Assembly (NCBI GenBank): GCA_902582735.1
Contig: CACHTB010000007.1
Span: forward strand, 1-44,243
From: an uncultured Pelagibacteraceae bacterium
GTDB lineage: Bacteria > Pseudomonadota > Alphaproteobacteria > Pelagibacterales > Pelagibacteraceae
Reading direction: 5' to 3'
DNA: 44,243 nucleotides
Made by a program: the position numbers and the translations under genes. Below the pieces are notes generated by a model. It made no database searches, was not told the origin of the DNA, and worked only from the letters and a program-made list of their open reading frames with translations. Each line of letters opens with the position of its first letter. Within the stretch, counting starts at the first letter, position 1. Shown here one piece after another: positions 10,057 to 19,499 of the stretch.

Positions 10057-11031
10057 ATGAAAAAAAGTTTTAAATTATTCTTAGCTGCAGCTTTTGTAGT
10101 AACAGAATTTTTTATTGTTGCTCTTCCATTAATGATAACATCTGCAAAGGCTGATGGTCATCCAATTCAAGCAATTACACATGCTGGTTTTGGCGGTGGA
10201 ACGGATGTAACTACTAGAATGATGTTATTAAGAGCAAGAAGAGTTCTCAAACAAGATATGCAGTTGGTAAACAAAAAAGGTGGTGGTGGAGCAGCATCTA
10301 TGGATTACATGATGTCATTACCCGCAGATGGAAATCACACTTTAACTTGGACTACAGGGCATGCAGTATCAATGGCTTTAGGAAAAACGAAAGTTAAATT
10401 AAGTGACATGCAGCCTCTGGCGAGAGGAACTGACGATCCTCAATTATTTGTTGTTAGCTGCAATAACGATATTAAAGATGCTAAAAAATTTATCAGCACA
10501 CAAAAATCAAAATCTTTGAAATATGGTACTACGCACACAGGTGGTATTGATGATGTAAGTGCAATAGCGTTTACAAAAAAAGGTGGATTAAAGGATCCTA
10601 CTATTGTTGCTTATAAAGGTGTGGCTCCAATTAAAACAAACCTCATTAAAGGAGATATAGATGTAGGTGTTTTAAACCTAGGAGAAGCTTTGACTGAAAT
10701 TAATGAGGGTAAACTTTGTGTATCAGTAGTTCTTGCAAATAATAGAATGGCTAAAATTGGTGACTCTCCAACAGCAAAAGAACTTGGTATTCCCGTTTCT
10801 TTATCGACTGTTAGAGGTTTTGTGACTAAAAAAGGTGCTCCAGCAGATAGAGTAAAACAATTAGAAGCTGGAATGCTAAAAGCTATGAGCCACAACTACT
10901 ATAAAAATTTCTTAACTGAAATTGGATTAGATGACACTAGTGTTGTAGGCGCAGATGAGTGGGGCAAGCAAATGGAAGAGATGCTTGCTGAAATGACTGC
11001 TCAATTAAAAGCTTTGGGTTATATGAACTAA
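10057..11031 (+). CDS. tctC: Tripartite tricarboxylate transporter substrate-binding protein (TctC family)
   Basis: 324 aa with N-terminal signal peptide; followed by TctB- and TctA-like genes; ...KGGGGAASMDYMMS..., VAYKGVAPIKTNLIKGDIDVGV. Confidence 0.9.
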   Translation: MKKSFKLFLAAAFVVTEFFIVALPLMITSAKADGHPIQAITHAGFGGGTDVTTRMMLLRARRVLKQDMQLVNKKGGGGAASMDYMMSLPADGNHTLTWTTGHAVSMALGKTKVKLSDMQPLARGTDDPQLFVVSCNNDIKDAKKFISTQKSKSLKYGTTHTGGIDDVSAIAFTKKGGLKDPTIVAYKGVAPIKTNLIKGDIDVGVLNLGEALTEINEGKLCVSVVLANNRMAKIGDSPTAKELGIPVSLSTVRGFVTKKGAPADRVKQLEAGMLKAMSHNYYKNFLTEIGLDDTSVVGADEWGKQMEEMLAEMTAQLKALGYMN

Positions 11032-11051
11032 AGTAATTAGTACATTTACAA

Positions 11052-11558
11052 ATGAGTAATGTACGTAACAAAAAAAGGGTAAGCATTAGCTTGCCCTTTT
11101 TTTTTAGAGACTCAACTATTGTTCCATTTATCATTATTCTAATATCCATAATACTTTTATATATTACTTTTACATTTGATATTGTTCCGCCCATTTTAAA
11201 TCGTGGTATACAACCTGCAACCTTTCCAAAAGCATTACTAATATTAATAATATCTTTAACTTTAATAATTTTTTTTCTATCAATTAAAAATCCTTGGAAA
11301 AAAGAAAAGAAACTTCCTATAGAATTCTATATTACACTAGGATGTTTTCTTTTATTTTTATTTGTTTCTAAATTTGTTGACTTTTTTTTAGGAATTTCAT
11401 TACTTTCATCAATTGTCTCTTATTCTTGGGGAGAGAAGAGGTTAATATTTATTTTATTTGTAAGTATTTTATTTCCTATGTTGGTATTTATTTTTTTTGA
11501 AACCATTTTAGGATTACGATTTCCTTCAGGAATAATTACAGATTTATATTATAGCTAG
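11052..11558 (+). CDS. tctB: Tripartite tricarboxylate transporter small membrane subunit (TctB family)
   Basis: 168 aa, 4 predicted TM segments, lies between TctC and TctA. The start is uncertain because the first ~18 codons lie in a terminator-like hairpin. Confidence 0.8.
   Translation: MSNVRNKKRVSISLPFFFRDSTIVPFIIILISIILLYITFTFDIVPPILNRGIQPATFPKALLILIISLTLIIFFLSIKNPWKKEKKLPIEFYITLGCFLLFLFVSKFVDFFLGISLLSSIVSYSWGEKRLIFILFVSILFPMLVFIFFETILGLRFPSGIITDLYYS
11070..11105 (+). terminator. Rho-independent terminator-like hairpin between tctC and tctB
   Basis: AAAAAAA GGGTAAGC ATTA GCTTGCCC TTTTTTTTT: 8-bp stem (one G-U) with a 9-T tract; the A and T runs can extend the stem. Confidence 0.75.
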
Positions 11559-13025
11559 ATGGAAAATTTATCTTTTATTCTTGCACCTTTATTTAGTTCT
11601 AAACTTTTAATAGTTTTATTTCTTGGTACTTTATTTGGATTAGTTCTAGGTGTTTTACCTGGCTTAGGACCAACAACTGGTGGAGCATTAATTTTACCTT
11701 TTACAATGACACTAGACCCAATATCAGCAATAGTTTTATTGACAGCTATTTATTGTGCTGGAACTTATGGTGGCGCAATTACTGCAATTTTAATTAACAC
11801 ACCAGGAACTCCTGCAGCAGCAGCTACATGCTTAGATGGTTATCCATTAGCACAAAAAGGAGAAGCTGGAAGAGCATTAGGGATGGCAACTGTTTCAAGC
11901 GTTGTTGGTGGTTTAATTAGTGTTTTGGTTCTTATATTTTTTGCGCCACTTTTGGCACAATTAGCTTATGAATTTGGCCAACCAGAATATTTTGCGTTAG
12001 CAATATTTGGTTTAACAATGCTTGCTTCTATCGGTGAAGGCAGTCCAATTAAAAATTTAATTGCTGGAGCTTTTGGAATTTTAATTTCAACAGTAGGCAA
12101 AGATTTTATGACATCGATTGACCGATTTACATTTGGAATAAATGAATTAACCGAGGGAATTGGTTTTATTCCTGTTGTTGTTGGTTTATTTGCAATCAGT
12201 GAGATGTTAACTCAATCTACGCTTTTAAATCAGGTATTTAACAGAGTTGCATTAAAAGCTGTAAAACTTCCCACAAAAGATGATTATAAAAAAACATGGA
12301 AGACCATTCTAAGGTCGAGTGGAATAGGTTCGTTTATAGGTGTTTTACCTGCTGAGGGTGGAACAGTTGCATCTTTAATAGGATATTCAGAGGCAAAAAG
12401 ATGGTCGAAAAAACCAGAGGATTTTGGAAAAGGAGCTATAGAAGGAATAGCAGGAGCGGAAGCTGCTAATAATGCTGCAACTGGAGGTGCTATGGTGCCT
12501 ACACTTGCATTAGGAATTCCAGGTAGCGCTACAACAGCAGTAATATTAACTGGATTAATTATTCATGGTGTTAGACCAGGTCCAGATCTTTTTAGAGAAC
12601 AGCCAGAATTCCTCTATGGAATATTTGGATCAATGCTAATTGCTAACATACTTTTTTTTATATTTGGTTTCTTTGGAGCTAAATTATTTGCTAGAATTAC
12701 TTTGGTTCCAAATAAACTGTTATGGCCAATGATTTTTGCAATTTCTGTTTGTGGCACCTATTCTTTAAGTCAGTCTTTAACAGATGTTTGGATAATGTTA
12801 CTTTTTGGAGTTATTGGATTTTTTATGAGAAGATATGGTTTTTCAGTAGTCCCTGTAATAATTGGATTAATTCTTGGAGAACTTGTCGAAGGAACTTTAA
12901 GACAATCATTAGTCATCTTCGAGGGAAAATGGTTTATGTTTTTTCAAAGACCAATTGCATTAACATTTTTTATTTTATCTTTAATTGCTTTAAGTTTTCC
13001 GTTAATTAAAAAGAAAAAAAGATGA
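11559..13025 (+). CDS. tctA: Tripartite tricarboxylate transporter large membrane subunit (TctA family)
   Basis: 488 aa; GLVLGVLPGLGPTTGGALILPFT, AILINTPGTPAAAATCLDGYPLA, GVLPAEGGTVASLIGYSEAKRWSK, AANNAATGGAMVPTLALGIPGSATTAV. Confidence 0.97.
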   Translation: MENLSFILAPLFSSKLLIVLFLGTLFGLVLGVLPGLGPTTGGALILPFTMTLDPISAIVLLTAIYCAGTYGGAITAILINTPGTPAAAATCLDGYPLAQKGEAGRALGMATVSSVVGGLISVLVLIFFAPLLAQLAYEFGQPEYFALAIFGLTMLASIGEGSPIKNLIAGAFGILISTVGKDFMTSIDRFTFGINELTEGIGFIPVVVGLFAISEMLTQSTLLNQVFNRVALKAVKLPTKDDYKKTWKTILRSSGIGSFIGVLPAEGGTVASLIGYSEAKRWSKKPEDFGKGAIEGIAGAEAANNAATGGAMVPTLALGIPGSATTAVILTGLIIHGVRPGPDLFREQPEFLYGIFGSMLIANILFFIFGFFGAKLFARITLVPNKLLWPMIFAISVCGTYSLSQSLTDVWIMLLFGVIGFFMRRYGFSVVPVIIGLILGELVEGTLRQSLVIFEGKWFMFFQRPIALTFFILSLIALSFPLIKKKKR

Positions 13026-13771
13026 ATCATTTTGATTTAAAAAATAAAGTTGCAATAGTAACTGGTGGTGCCCAAGGTTTTGGTTTTGCTATTACTGAAA
13101 AATTTTTAGCCTCAGGTGCTAAGGTTATAATTTGGGACATTGATGAAAAAGAAGCTAAAGATGCCTTAAAAAAATTGAATAATAATAATTGTTCTTATCA
13201 AAAGGTAGATGTGAATAATTTTAATGAGATTCAAAAAACATTAAAACAAATTGAGAGTTCTCATGGTAAAATAGATATTTTTATAAACAATGCTGGCATT
13301 ACAGGTATGAATGCAACTATAGCTGATTATCCAACAGATGAGTGGGAAAAGGTTATAAATTTAAATCTGAATGCAGTTTTTTTCTGCTGCAAAGCGGTTG
13401 TGCCTTACATGATTAAACAAAACTATGGGAGAATTGTTAATATTTCATCAATTGCTGGAAAAGAAGGAAATCCTAATGCTGGAGCTTATAGTACATCAAA
13501 AGCTGGTGTGATTGGACTTACAAAATCTTTAGGAAAAGAATTAGCCCAAAAAAATATAGCTGTTAATTGTGTTACACCTGCAGCTGCAAAGACTAGAATT
13601 TTTGATCAAATGACCAAAGAACACATTGATTATATGTTATCAAAAATTCCAAGAAATAAATTTGCAAAAGTTGAAGAATTAGCATCATTAGTAGCGTGGC
13701 TCTCTAGCGAGGAAAATTCTTTTTCAACAGCAGCTGTATTTGACTTAAGCGGGGGGAGAGCAACTTATTAA
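13022..13771 (+). CDS. Short-chain dehydrogenase/reductase (sugar-acid dehydrogenase candidate)
   Basis: 249 aa; VTGGAQGFGFAI, NNAGITG, S...YSTSKAGVIGLTKSLGKE, C-terminal AVFDLSGGRATY. Confidence 0.92.
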   Translation: MNHFDLKNKVAIVTGGAQGFGFAITEKFLASGAKVIIWDIDEKEAKDALKKLNNNNCSYQKVDVNNFNEIQKTLKQIESSHGKIDIFINNAGITGMNATIADYPTDEWEKVINLNLNAVFFCCKAVVPYMIKQNYGRIVNISSIAGKEGNPNAGAYSTSKAGVIGLTKSLGKELAQKNIAVNCVTPAAAKTRIFDQMTKEHIDYMLSKIPRNKFAKVEELASLVAWLSSEENSFSTAAVFDLSGGRATY

Positions 13772-14632
13772 ATGAAAATTGGCTTCATTGGAACAGGATT
13801 AATGGGCGTTCCAATGATCAAAAACTTACTAAAATCTAAAAATAAGATAAGTATTTTCAATAGAACAATCAAAAAAGCTGAAAAACTGAGGAAATATGGA
13901 GCAATTGTATCTTTAAGTATTGATCAATTAGTTAAGGACAAAGATATTATAATAACAATGTTAACCGATGACAAAGCAGTAAATCAAATAATCAGTAGTA
14001 AAAAATTTCTACAAAATATTAATAAAAAAACAACAGTAATAGACATGAGCTCAACAAAACCAAATACAGCTTTAAACAACTTTAAAAAATTAAAAAAATT
14101 AGAGGTTAATTTTTTAGATGCTCCTGTTTCTGGAGGTACTAAAGGAGCTGAAGATGCTAACCTAGCTATTATGGTTGGGGGAGATAAAAATATATACCAG
14201 AAAAATTTAAAAATTTTGAAGCTTTTGGGGACTCCAAATTATGTAGGAAAAGCATCGTCCGGTCAGGCTACAAAATTAGCAAACCAAATTATTGTTGGAA
14301 TTACTATTGGCGCAGTATCAGAGGCAATTATATTATGTAAGAAATTAGGTTTAAATTTACAAAATGTATTAAAGGCCTTAGAGGGAGGATGGGCTGATAG
14401 TAAAATATTACAAACACATGGATTAAGAATGATAAAAAATGATTTTAAACCTAGAGGCAAAGTATCTTCACAATTGAAAGATATGGAAAATATATTAATT
14501 ACAGCAAAAATGAATAGCTTAAATCTACCACTTTCAAAGATTGTAAGAAATATGTATAAAGAATTATCGAAAAAAGGTTATAATAATTTAGACCATAGTT
14601 ACCTGTATAAAGAAATTAAAAACTATTTTTAA
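13772..14632 (+). CDS. 3-hydroxyisobutyrate dehydrogenase-family (beta-hydroxyacid) dehydrogenase
   Basis: 286 aa; IGFIGTGLMGVPMIKNLLK, DAPVSGGTKGAEDANLAIMVGG, GQATKLANQIIVG. Confidence 0.92.
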   Translation: MKIGFIGTGLMGVPMIKNLLKSKNKISIFNRTIKKAEKLRKYGAIVSLSIDQLVKDKDIIITMLTDDKAVNQIISSKKFLQNINKKTTVIDMSSTKPNTALNNFKKLKKLEVNFLDAPVSGGTKGAEDANLAIMVGGDKNIYQKNLKILKLLGTPNYVGKASSGQATKLANQIIVGITIGAVSEAIILCKKLGLNLQNVLKALEGGWADSKILQTHGLRMIKNDFKPRGKVSSQLKDMENILITAKMNSLNLPLSKIVRNMYKELSKKGYNNLDHSYLYKEIKNYF

Positions 14633-14651
14633 TTTTATTAATGGAGATAGA

Positions 14652-15494
14652 ATGAAACTATTAAGGATTGGAAAAAAAGGAAATGAAAAACCAGCTGCAA
14701 TAGACAACGATGGCAAGATTAGAGATATAAGTTCTTATATTCAAGATTTAAAACCTGATCATTTAAATTTTGATACTATTTCAAAATTACAAAGTGCAGA
14801 CTTTTCTTCGCTACCAGAGCTATCTCCAAAAGAGCGAATTGGCTCATGTATTACAAACCCAGGTAAATTTGTTGCAATAGGATTAAATTTTTCTGATCAT
14901 GCTGCTGAAACTGGAGCGAAACCTCCTACTGAGCCAATAGTATTTATGAAAGCGACTAGTTGTATAAATGGTCCAAATGATGACATAGAAATTACCAAAG
15001 ATTCAAAAAAACTTGACTGGGAAGTTGAATTAGGAATTGTAATTGGAAAACATACTAAACACATTTCTGAAAATCAATCTCAAGACCATGTTTTAGGATA
15101 TTGTTTGGTAAATGATGTCAGTGAAAGAGAATGGCAAATTGAAAAAATGGGTCAATGGGTAAAAGGAAAATCACATGATACTTATGGCCCAATCGGTCCA
15201 TATTTGGTTACAAAAGATGAAATTAAGGATGTGAATAATTTAAATATGTCATTGGATTTGAATGGGCAAAGGATGCAAACTGGAAATACAAACACCATGA
15301 TTTTTAATGTGAATACAATCGTATCTTATTTAAGTAAATATATGTCCTTACAGCCCGGGGATATTATAACTACTGGAACTCCTCCTGGAGTGGGCATGGG
15401 AATGAAGCCACAAAAATTTCTTAAAGCTGGCGATAAAATGAGATTATCAGTTGATAATTTGGGAGAACAAAACTCCAAAGTTGTACTAATATAG
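14652..15494 (+). CDS. Fumarylacetoacetate hydrolase-family protein (diketo-deoxy sugar acid hydrolase candidate)
   Basis: 280 aa; FVAIGLNFSDHAAETGAKPPTEPIVFMKATSCINGPNDDIEI, DWEVELGIVIGK, LVNDVSERE, DIITTGTPPGVGMGMKP. Confidence 0.92.
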   Translation: MKLLRIGKKGNEKPAAIDNDGKIRDISSYIQDLKPDHLNFDTISKLQSADFSSLPELSPKERIGSCITNPGKFVAIGLNFSDHAAETGAKPPTEPIVFMKATSCINGPNDDIEITKDSKKLDWEVELGIVIGKHTKHISENQSQDHVLGYCLVNDVSEREWQIEKMGQWVKGKSHDTYGPIGPYLVTKDEIKDVNNLNMSLDLNGQRMQTGNTNTMIFNVNTIVSYLSKYMSLQPGDIITTGTPPGVGMGMKPQKFLKAGDKMRLSVDNLGEQNSKVVLI

Positions 15495-15513
15495 TACGAA
15501 AGTAGTAATTTTT

Positions 15514-18198
15514 ATGATCAAAAGAGATTTATATTATGAGAGGATTCCAACTAAATCCCTTAGAGATGATGTAAGGCTTCTTGGAAACATACTAGGAAAT
15601 GTTATTAAAAAACAAGAAGGTCTGCCTTTTTTTAATCTTGTTGAAAAAATAAGAAAACTTTCAAAAGCAAATAGAGCTAACATTATACAAAAAGACTCGT
15701 ACAAAAAAATTTCAAAATCATTGAGTCAAATCAGTCCAAGTAATACATATAAACTTACAAGGGCATTCTCTCATTTTATGAATTTCATAAATCTTGCAGA
15801 ATCTATTGATGCATCAAGAACTTTAGATGAATTCGAAAATAATAAAGCAAAAGCAAACAAAAATATTTTTATAGAGGAAATTTTTGAAGAACTTTTTAAG
15901 GATAGAAAAATTTCATCAAATAAAATCTACAATACTGCAAAAAATTTAAATATTGGTATTGTATTAACAGCACATCCTACAGAAGTAAAAAGACGAACAC
16001 TCATACAAAAATATCATAATATTACTGAGCTTCTAGAACAGAGGGAATTAATGAAAAGTTTTCCATCAAAACAAAAAATTATAGATAGGAAATTATATGA
16101 TGAAATTACAATTATATGGAATACGGATGACTTGAAAAGAACAAAGCCTTCTCCCTTTGATGAAGCAAGATGGGGATTAGCTATTATTGAAGATAGTTTA
16201 TGGGAAACTATACCTAAGGTTTATAGAAGGTTAAATGATATTTTTGTAAAAAATATGGGAAAAGGTCTTCCAAAAAATTTTAATCCAATTGAATTTGGAT
16301 CTTGGATGGGCGGAGATAGAGATGGTAATCCCAATGTAACAGCAGATGTCACCAAAGAAGTAATTTTACTATCAAGATGGGAAGCAGCAAAATTGTATGA
16401 AAAATCTTTAACAAAATTAATTAGATCTTATTCAATGGGAAAATGTTCAAAAAAAATAAAACAAACTACAGGTGAAACATTTGAACCCTACAGAGTTTAT
16501 TTACGCCCGCTCAGAGACAAAATAAGAATTACTCACAGATCTATAGAACAATATTTAGTGAATAATAAACCATTGGATGAAAATATGTTGCTAAAATCAC
16601 GAGAAGAAATTTTAAAGCCTTTAAGAGTAGTGAGACAATCTTTGGAAGAAAACCAAAATGAAAATTTGGCAAGTGGTGAATTATTGGATTTAATGAGAAG
16701 AGCCAAATGTTTTGGTATAAATCTTGCAAGATTAGATATAAGACAAGAATCATCCAGACATTCTAAATTGATTGCTGAATATATTAAAAGAAAACTTAAA
16801 CAGAATTACTATAAATGGAGTGAAAAGAAAAAAATAAATTTTTTAGCAAATCAAATTAAAAAAAAGAGAAATTTATTTAGTAATTTTAAATTTAAGAATA
16901 AAGAAAATAATGAAGTATGGTCAACTTTTAAAACCATTTCTAAACAACCAGACGAATGTTTAGGTGCTTATGTAATTTCAATGACCTCGTCTATTTCTGA
17001 TATTATAACAGTATCATTTTTACAAAAAGAAGCTAAAATCAAAAATAAGTTAAGAGTTGTCCCACTATTTGAAACATTAGAAGATCTGATTAACTCTAAA
17101 ACTATCATGCAATCACTGTTTAAAGAAAAATGGTATAGAAAACTAATAAACAGCAAACAAGAAGTGATGATAGGCTACTCAGATTCTAGTAAAGATGCAG
17201 GTAAGATATGTGCTAATTGGCATCAATATAAAGCGCAAGAGGATATAGTCAAACTTGCAAATAAATACAAAATAGATGTAACATTTTTTCATGGCAGAGG
17301 AGGTTCAGCTGGTCGAGGAGGAGGTCCAATTCAAGCTACACTTAGGTCTCAACCTCCATTTTCAGTAAATGGTAAAATTAGAATTACTGATCAAGGAGAA
17401 GTTATACAGCAAAAATATGGCTATGAACCTTTAGCAAAATATAATTTATGTAGTTACATAGGTGCGGTTACGGAGGCAACACTCAATCCTCCACCTAACC
17501 CAAAAAAGAATTGGAGAGAGTTGATTGAAAAAATGTCAGATATATCAAAAAGTTCATATAGAAAAAATATTAACCAAAGTTCAGATTTTATAAGGTATTT
17601 TAAAACAGTTACCCCTCATGTCTCATTAGGTAAGCTCTTAATAGGATCAAGACCTTCTAAGAGAAAAAATGTTGATAATATAAAAAGTTTAAGAGCAATA
17701 CCTTGGGTGTTTGCGTGGACTCAAATAAGACTAATGTTACCAGCGTGGTTAGGTAGCGCAGAGGCATTAAGATATTCTTCAATTAAAAAATTTAAAAGTA
17801 CTCTTCTGGACATGGAGAGAAATTGGCCATTTTTTAATTCAATGTTAGATATCCTAGATATGGTCATTTCAAAAGTTGATCCAGAAATATCAAAAGTTTA
17901 TGAAAAATATTTAGCAGATCATAAACTTATAAGGATTGGAAAAAAATTGAGATATCAATTTGAAATAATCAAAAAATTAAATAAAAAAATTACCCCTAAA
18001 GAAATAGCTAACGCCAGAAAGCAATTTAGAAATGTTATCGTTGCAAGAAATATTTATACAGAAGTACTAAATGTTATTCAGCCAATTGTTATATCAAAGC
18101 TGAAAACAACCAAAGGTAAAGAGAATAAAAGGAATTTGAATGATGCATTATTAACTTCGATAGCTGGTATTTCTGCAGCAATGAAAAATACTGGATAA
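15514..18198 (+). CDS. ppc: Phosphoenolpyruvate carboxylase
   Basis: 894 aa; GIVLTAHPTEVKRRTL, FGSWMGGDRDGNPNVTADVT, VMIGYSDSSKDAG, FFHGRGGSAGRGGGP. Confidence 0.97.
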   Translation: MIKRDLYYERIPTKSLRDDVRLLGNILGNVIKKQEGLPFFNLVEKIRKLSKANRANIIQKDSYKKISKSLSQISPSNTYKLTRAFSHFMNFINLAESIDASRTLDEFENNKAKANKNIFIEEIFEELFKDRKISSNKIYNTAKNLNIGIVLTAHPTEVKRRTLIQKYHNITELLEQRELMKSFPSKQKIIDRKLYDEITIIWNTDDLKRTKPSPFDEARWGLAIIEDSLWETIPKVYRRLNDIFVKNMGKGLPKNFNPIEFGSWMGGDRDGNPNVTADVTKEVILLSRWEAAKLYEKSLTKLIRSYSMGKCSKKIKQTTGETFEPYRVYLRPLRDKIRITHRSIEQYLVNNKPLDENMLLKSREEILKPLRVVRQSLEENQNENLASGELLDLMRRAKCFGINLARLDIRQESSRHSKLIAEYIKRKLKQNYYKWSEKKKINFLANQIKKKRNLFSNFKFKNKENNEVWSTFKTISKQPDECLGAYVISMTSSISDIITVSFLQKEAKIKNKLRVVPLFETLEDLINSKTIMQSLFKEKWYRKLINSKQEVMIGYSDSSKDAGKICANWHQYKAQEDIVKLANKYKIDVTFFHGRGGSAGRGGGPIQATLRSQPPFSVNGKIRITDQGEVIQQKYGYEPLAKYNLCSYIGAVTEATLNPPPNPKKNWRELIEKMSDISKSSYRKNINQSSDFIRYFKTVTPHVSLGKLLIGSRPSKRKNVDNIKSLRAIPWVFAWTQIRLMLPAWLGSAEALRYSSIKKFKSTLLDMERNWPFFNSMLDILDMVISKVDPEISKVYEKYLADHKLIRIGKKLRYQFEIIKKLNKKITPKEIANARKQFRNVIVARNIYTEVLNVIQPIVISKLKTTKGKENKRNLNDALLTSIAGISAAMKNTG

Positions 18199-18905
18199 TG
18201 CTAGAACTTTTTATTGCATTAAGCGCAGGTTTAATCAGTTTTTTATCGCCATGTGTATTACCTTTGATACCAGGTTATGTATCCTATATTTCTGGTAGCT
18301 CCTTAAATGAACTTTTGGAAAGTAAGAAAACAAATATTTTTCCAATAATTCTATTTTCATTAGGTTTTTCAATTGTATTTATCAGTTTTGGAGCAACTGC
18401 TACATTTCTGGGATCATTAGTTTTAGACTACTCTTATGAATTAAGAATTATTGCAGGAATATTTATTATAATTTTCTCTCTTCAGATAATTGGATTAATA
18501 AATATTAAATTTTTAAATTATGAAAAAAGAGTGCATTCAAATATTACGCCAAGTAATTTTGGATCTATTTTAATTGGTATGGCTTTTGGTTTTGGATGGA
18601 CACCATGTATAGGTCCAATACTTGGCTCTATCTTAGCTTTAGCTGCAGTTGAAGATAGTATCAACAAAGGAGTGTTATTATTATTTTTTTATTCACTTGG
18701 CTTAGCAATACCTTTCGTTTTATCTGGATATCTTATTCAAAGATTTATGATTTTTTCAAAAAACTTAAAAAATAAGATGCAACTTATTTCCAAAATTGGT
18801 GGTGGACTTTTGCTTATTACAGGAATATTGATGATAACCAACCAATTACAGGCATTAGGTTTTTATCTTTTAGAGTATATCCCTGTACTTGGAAATTTTG
18901 GATAA
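18198..18905 (+). CDS. ccdA: Cytochrome c biogenesis protein CcdA (DsbD-like transmembrane domain)
   Basis: 235 aa; SAGLISFLSPCVLPLIPGYVSYISG, GMAFGFGWTPCIGPILGSILALAA. Confidence 0.93.
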   Translation: MLELFIALSAGLISFLSPCVLPLIPGYVSYISGSSLNELLESKKTNIFPIILFSLGFSIVFISFGATATFLGSLVLDYSYELRIIAGIFIIIFSLQIIGLINIKFLNYEKRVHSNITPSNFGSILIGMAFGFGWTPCIGPILGSILALAAVEDSINKGVLLLFFYSLGLAIPFVLSGYLIQRFMIFSKNLKNKMQLISKIGGGLLLITGILMITNQLQALGFYLLEYIPVLGNFG

Positions 18906-18908
18906 TTA

Positions 18909-19499
18909 ATGAGAAAAATTTATCAGATTGATTGTAGCGCTAGAAAAGAGGGGTCAACATCAAGAAAATTGGCTCAAAAATTACTTAAAAAAATTAAAAA
19001 AAACGATGATCAATTAATTTATAGAGATTTAGATGATGAGATGCTTTTTATTTCAGGCTTAACAGAGTCGGGCATGAAAATTCCAGTTGAACAACAAACA
19101 GAAGAACATAAAAAAATGTTCGAACTTTCTGATAAATTAGTTATTGAATTAAAAGAAAGCGATATAATAATTATATCTGTACCAATATATAATTTTGGTC
19201 CACCCGCAACGTTAAAAGCTTGGGCTGATCTTGCGGCAAGAGTAAAACTTACTTTTAAATATTCCGAAGACGGTGATAGAATTGGTTTACTTGAGGATAA
19301 ACAAGTATATCTAGTAATCACCTCCGGTGGAACCAAAATACAAGGCGATGAAGATTATTTAACACCTTGGTTAATTCATATGTTGAATTTTTTTGGTATT
19401 AAAAATATTAAAATCATTGCTGCTGATCAAATGGCATTGGATTATGAAAAATCAATTAAGCAGGCTGAGAATAAAATAGAGGAATTATTTAAAGATTAA
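18909..19499 (+). CDS. Flavodoxin-fold NAD(P)H oxidoreductase, AzoR-like
   Basis: 196 aa; IIISVPIYNFGPPATLKAWADLAARVKLTFKY; VITSGGTKIQGDEDYLTPWL. Confidence 0.87.
   Translation: MRKIYQIDCSARKEGSTSRKLAQKLLKKIKKNDDQLIYRDLDDEMLFISGLTESGMKIPVEQQTEEHKKMFELSDKLVIELKESDIIIISVPIYNFGPPATLKAWADLAARVKLTFKYSEDGDRIGLLEDKQVYLVITSGGTKIQGDEDYLTPWLIHMLNFFGIKNIKIIAADQMALDYEKSIKQAENKIEELFKD

Noticed and set aside
10611-17156. Minus-strand ORFs 10611-10895, 10937-11194, 14263-14460, 16541-16753, 16968-17156 and nested + ORF 12722-13009
   Set aside because: Overlap well-supported genes on the other strand or in another frame; no family features.
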